Below are positions 6,507 through 8,348 of a stretch of 8,348 bases of DNA, one piece after another. Source of the stretch: Chitinophaga pinensis (GTDB lineage: Bacteria > Bacteroidota > Bacteroidia > SXHM01). The notes under the pieces were generated by a model. It was not told the DNA's origin, did no database searches, and worked only from the letters and a program-made list of their open reading frames with translations. Each line of letters starts with the position of its first letter. Within the stretch, counting starts at the first letter, position 1. The position numbers were made by a program, and so were the translations under genes. The stretch lies in the NCBI GenBank assembly GCA_945889235.1, contig CAMDBK010000123.1, forward strand, positions 1-8,348, read 5' to 3'.

Positions 6507-8054
6507 TCACTGTTCCTGTTCGTCATCTGACGGTTTTACTTTTATGCCGTCAACTTTTATTTCTTTGTTATTCTCGTAGGTTATTTCTATTGCCTCTAAT
6601 CCTTCCGGATCAAATTTTTTCCAAACCCCTTCTCTGCTTCCTAAAATAAATTTTCCTTCTTCTCTAATCTTTCCATTCTCATAATACCGGGTATGTTTTC
6701 CATCTTCTAATCCATTTACATACTTGCCTTCAAAACTCAGTTGACCGTTTTTATACCAGCTCTTCCAATCCCCATCCTGCTGCCCGTCTTTGTAACTTCC
6801 TTCTTCTTTAAAATCACCTGACTGTAAGTTCCATAGTCCTTCTTTTTCTCCCTCAATATATTCGCCTTTTGCAACTACTAAACCGGTATCATTATACTCA
6901 ACTGATGGCCCGTCTTCTTTTCCTTTTGAATAAATTTCTTCTCTCCATGGGTTTCCGTTCTGATGAAACCAACGCCAATCACCTTCAGGTTTTCCTTTTA
7001 TGTATTTCCCTTTCTGATCGAGTTTGCCGTTTTTATAATAATATTTCCAATCACCAACCTTAATTCCACTCTCATATTTTCCTTCCGACCTTAGTTCACC
7101 GCTATCGTAATATTCTTTCCACAATCCTTGTTTTACTCCTTCCTCATCATAAACTCCTTCACCAATTAATATTCCTCTTCTGAAAATTTTAGAGTTGTCT
7201 ACCTCGCCTTTCTCATTAAAAAAACGATGCACACCTTCTGGAATTCCTTTGTTGTAGCTTCCTCTGAATTTTTCGGTTGCATCAGGATAAAAATCCCTTT
7301 TAATATCTAATTTGGCTAATTCGGCTGGTTCGGGCTCTAAAATGCCATCTTTATACTTTGATGTTGTAATTAGGTTGCCTTCAGGGTCATATTCTTTGAA
7401 GTAACCGTCTTTCTTGTCGTTGCGGTATTTTCCATCAATGTGTAATCGCTTTCCCTTATCCACTAAAAATGTGTCGGTATAAAATTCTTTCCAGATACCT
7501 TGTTTCTGATTGAATTTATCTTTCTCATTTATTTTTTCAAGCTTTGTCTGATAACCGTTTTTGTAATCTCTTATTGCTATTATTCTTCCATCATCTTCAG
7601 CAAATTCATATCCTGTTCCTGATTCTTTTCCTTTTTCAAAAGGAATGGTTTTCCATAATTTTCCTTTTTCAAAATAATATTCTGAATTTCCTTGTAATGT
7701 GTCGTTTATAAAAATTTCTTTTTTCTCTAACCAACCTAAAACTGCGTAGGTTTTTCTTTCGCCTTGCTTTTTCTCGGCTTTATAATTTATTTCCAATGTT
7801 GTTTTTCCTGCTTCATTGTAAAATTTCCAAAGGCTGTCTAATTTAAAATTCAACCGGTTGCCTTCTGATTTTAGCCTTCCGTTTTTATAATAAGTTTTCC
7901 AATATGCGTCAGGCTTTCCGTTTTTAATTGTTCCTTCGCTCTGGATGGTTCCATCGGTATAATAGAATTTTTTGTAGCCATCACCTTCAACGGACTGAGC
8001 AACCGCAGAAGAAAGAACCAAGAACCAAGAACCAAGAATCAGGAGAAACCTCAT
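6507..8054 (-). CDS. Secreted MORN_2/YwqK-repeat protein
   Basis: A 515-residue protein. MRFLLILGSWFLVLSSAVA-QS is a signal peptide with an apparent signal peptidase I site after A19; no lipobox Cys is present. The rest is about 17 tandem repeats of 22-25 residues with the pattern W-K-x-Y-Y-x-x-G-x-L-x-x-E-G-x-Y-x-x-G-x-x-x-G, as in the YwqK/MORN_2 family; the C-terminal half is the most regular, and the protein ends in an acidic tail. Databases often label such proteins 'YwqK family antitoxin', but no toxin gene is adjacent and no such role is supported here. The frame also opens at 8111, but the ATG at 8054 places the signal peptide at the N-terminus and leaves two promoter-like boxes upstream, so I use 8054. 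As first gene of the operon with the kinase and regulator, it may be an exported accessory or sensory partner; this is inference from order alone. Confidence 0.9.
   Translation of the reverse strand: MRFLLILGSWFLVLSSAVAQSVEGDGYKKFYYTDGTIQSEGTIKNGKPDAYWKTYYKNGRLKSEGNRLNFKLDSLWKFYNEAGKTTLEINYKAEKKQGERKTYAVLGWLEKKEIFINDTLQGNSEYYFEKGKLWKTIPFEKGKESGTGYEFAEDDGRIIAIRDYKNGYQTKLEKINEKDKFNQKQGIWKEFYTDTFLVDKGKRLHIDGKYRNDKKDGYFKEYDPEGNLITTSKYKDGILEPEPAELAKLDIKRDFYPDATEKFRGSYNKGIPEGVHRFFNEKGEVDNSKIFRRGILIGEGVYDEEGVKQGLWKEYYDSGELRSEGKYESGIKVGDWKYYYKNGKLDQKGKYIKGKPEGDWRWFHQNGNPWREEIYSKGKEDGPSVEYNDTGLVVAKGEYIEGEKEGLWNLQSGDFKEEGSYKDGQQDGDWKSWYKNGQLSFEGKYVNGLEDGKHTRYYENGKIREEGKFILGSREGVWKKFDPEGLEAIEITYENNKEIKVDGIKVKPSDDEQEQ
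8013..8040. repeat. Heptanucleotide tandem repeat in the signal-peptide coding region
   Basis: AAGAACC occurs three times without gaps (8013-8019, 8020-8026, 8027-8033), followed by AAGAATC (8034-8040) with one change. On the coding strand it specifies residues 5-14 of the signal peptide. The unit length is not a multiple of three, so gain or loss of one unit would shift the reading frame of the repeat protein. Confidence 0.8.
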
Positions 8055-8069
8055 TTCAATAATTTTTGA

Positions 8070-8098
8070 CAAAGTTAGGCAAACGTAAACAGCACCAA
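8070..8098 (-). promoter_or_regulatory. Promoter for the YwqK-kinase-regulator operon (proximal)
   Basis: On the minus strand TTG (8096-8098), an 18-nt spacer and TAACTTTG (8070-8077) fit the Bacteroidota -33/-7 pattern TTG...TAnnTTTG. Transcription would start near 8065, giving a leader of only about 10 nt before the ATG at 8054. The upstream ATG at 8111 would not lie on this transcript. Confidence 0.55.
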
Positions 8099-8113
8099 AA
8101 TCACACTTCACAA
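8080..8113 (-). promoter_or_regulatory. Alternative promoter for the same operon (distal)
   Basis: TACGTTTG (8080-8087) also fully matches TAnnTTTG, with a TTG at 8111-8113 after a 23-nt spacer, at the long end of the accepted range. A start near 8075 would give a leader of about 20 nt. It overlaps the proximal promoter, so the two would compete or only one is used. Confidence 0.4.
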
Positions 8114-8348
8114 ATCAATTAATAATAAATACTTTTATAAAAAAGAATCTTGTTATTATTATTAGCATGTTAATACTGTCAATAAATAATTTGAATTTTT
8201 CTTGTTAATGCAGTTATTATAAAATAGTAAACATTATATTAACAAGTATAAACTATATAGTTGTTTTAATATCAGAAAATTGTGAAGTAATAAACATACT
8301 GTTGATAAAGATAGGTATTGATAAATAGTTCACCAAAAAATAGTTTTA
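8112..8348. other. AT-rich intergenic region without a gene
   Basis: I see no coding frame, RNA gene or terminator in this stretch. It holds a 9-bp inverted repeat CTTGTTAAT (8201-8209) / ATTAACAAG (8238-8246), a perfect 12-bp palindrome AACTATATAGTT (8251-8262), and a direct repeat TTGATAAA at 8302-8309 and 8318-8325. Any of these could be regulatory sites for the operon to the left or for a gene beyond the right edge, but such short AT-rich matches arise easily by chance. Confidence 0.5.

Noticed and set aside
6507..8054. Antitoxin of a toxin-antitoxin pair (common label for YwqK proteins)
   Set aside because: No small toxin-like gene is adjacent, the protein is exported, and its neighbours are a kinase and regulator.
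8055..8111. N-terminal extension of the YwqK-repeat protein to the ATG at 8111
   Set aside because: It would bury the signal peptide 19 residues in and would place two good TAnnTTTG promoter boxes inside the coding region.

Overview
The window looks like a chromosomal piece from an AT-rich member of the Bacteroidota. The evidence is the TAnnTTTG-type promoter boxes, the absence of clear Shine-Dalgarno sequences, a LytTR regulator beside a multi-PAS HisKA_2-type kinase, a MORN/YwqK repeat protein, and a roughly 600-residue-class acyl-CoA dehydrogenase of the type common in that phylum. Every gene I can support lies on the minus strand, so transcription runs from the right end to the left end.

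Right to left: (1) About 240 bp of AT-rich intergenic DNA (8112-8348) with small inverted repeats and no gene. (2) A probable three-gene operon: a secreted MORN/YwqK-repeat protein (start 8054), a 1162-1171 residue membrane histidine kinase with six PAS domains, and a LytTR response regulator. The kinase and regulator are 6 nt apart. The kinase start lies within or just after the end of the repeat gene. A weak hairpin terminator (2204-2230) follows. (3) A tRNA island: a tRNA-Arg(CCG) gene broken in its D-loop by a 60-bp palindromic insert, then an 82-codon GIY-YIG nuclease-like ORF, then a second, intact and otherwise identical tRNA-Arg(CCG) whose first bases supply the last codons and stop codon of the nuclease ORF. 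(4) An acyl-CoA dehydrogenase that runs off the left edge without its C-terminus.

The tRNA-nuclease-tRNA unit is the most unusual part. It looks like a minimal tRNA-associated GIY-YIG element that carries a duplicated tRNA, with a short palindromic repeat having later entered one copy. The intact copy could explain why the interruption is tolerated, or the interrupted copy may still mature; the sequence alone does not decide this. The operon is probably a signalling module in which a periplasmic or surface repeat protein is co-expressed with a kinase that has almost no periplasmic sensor of its own. That functional link is inferred from gene order only.
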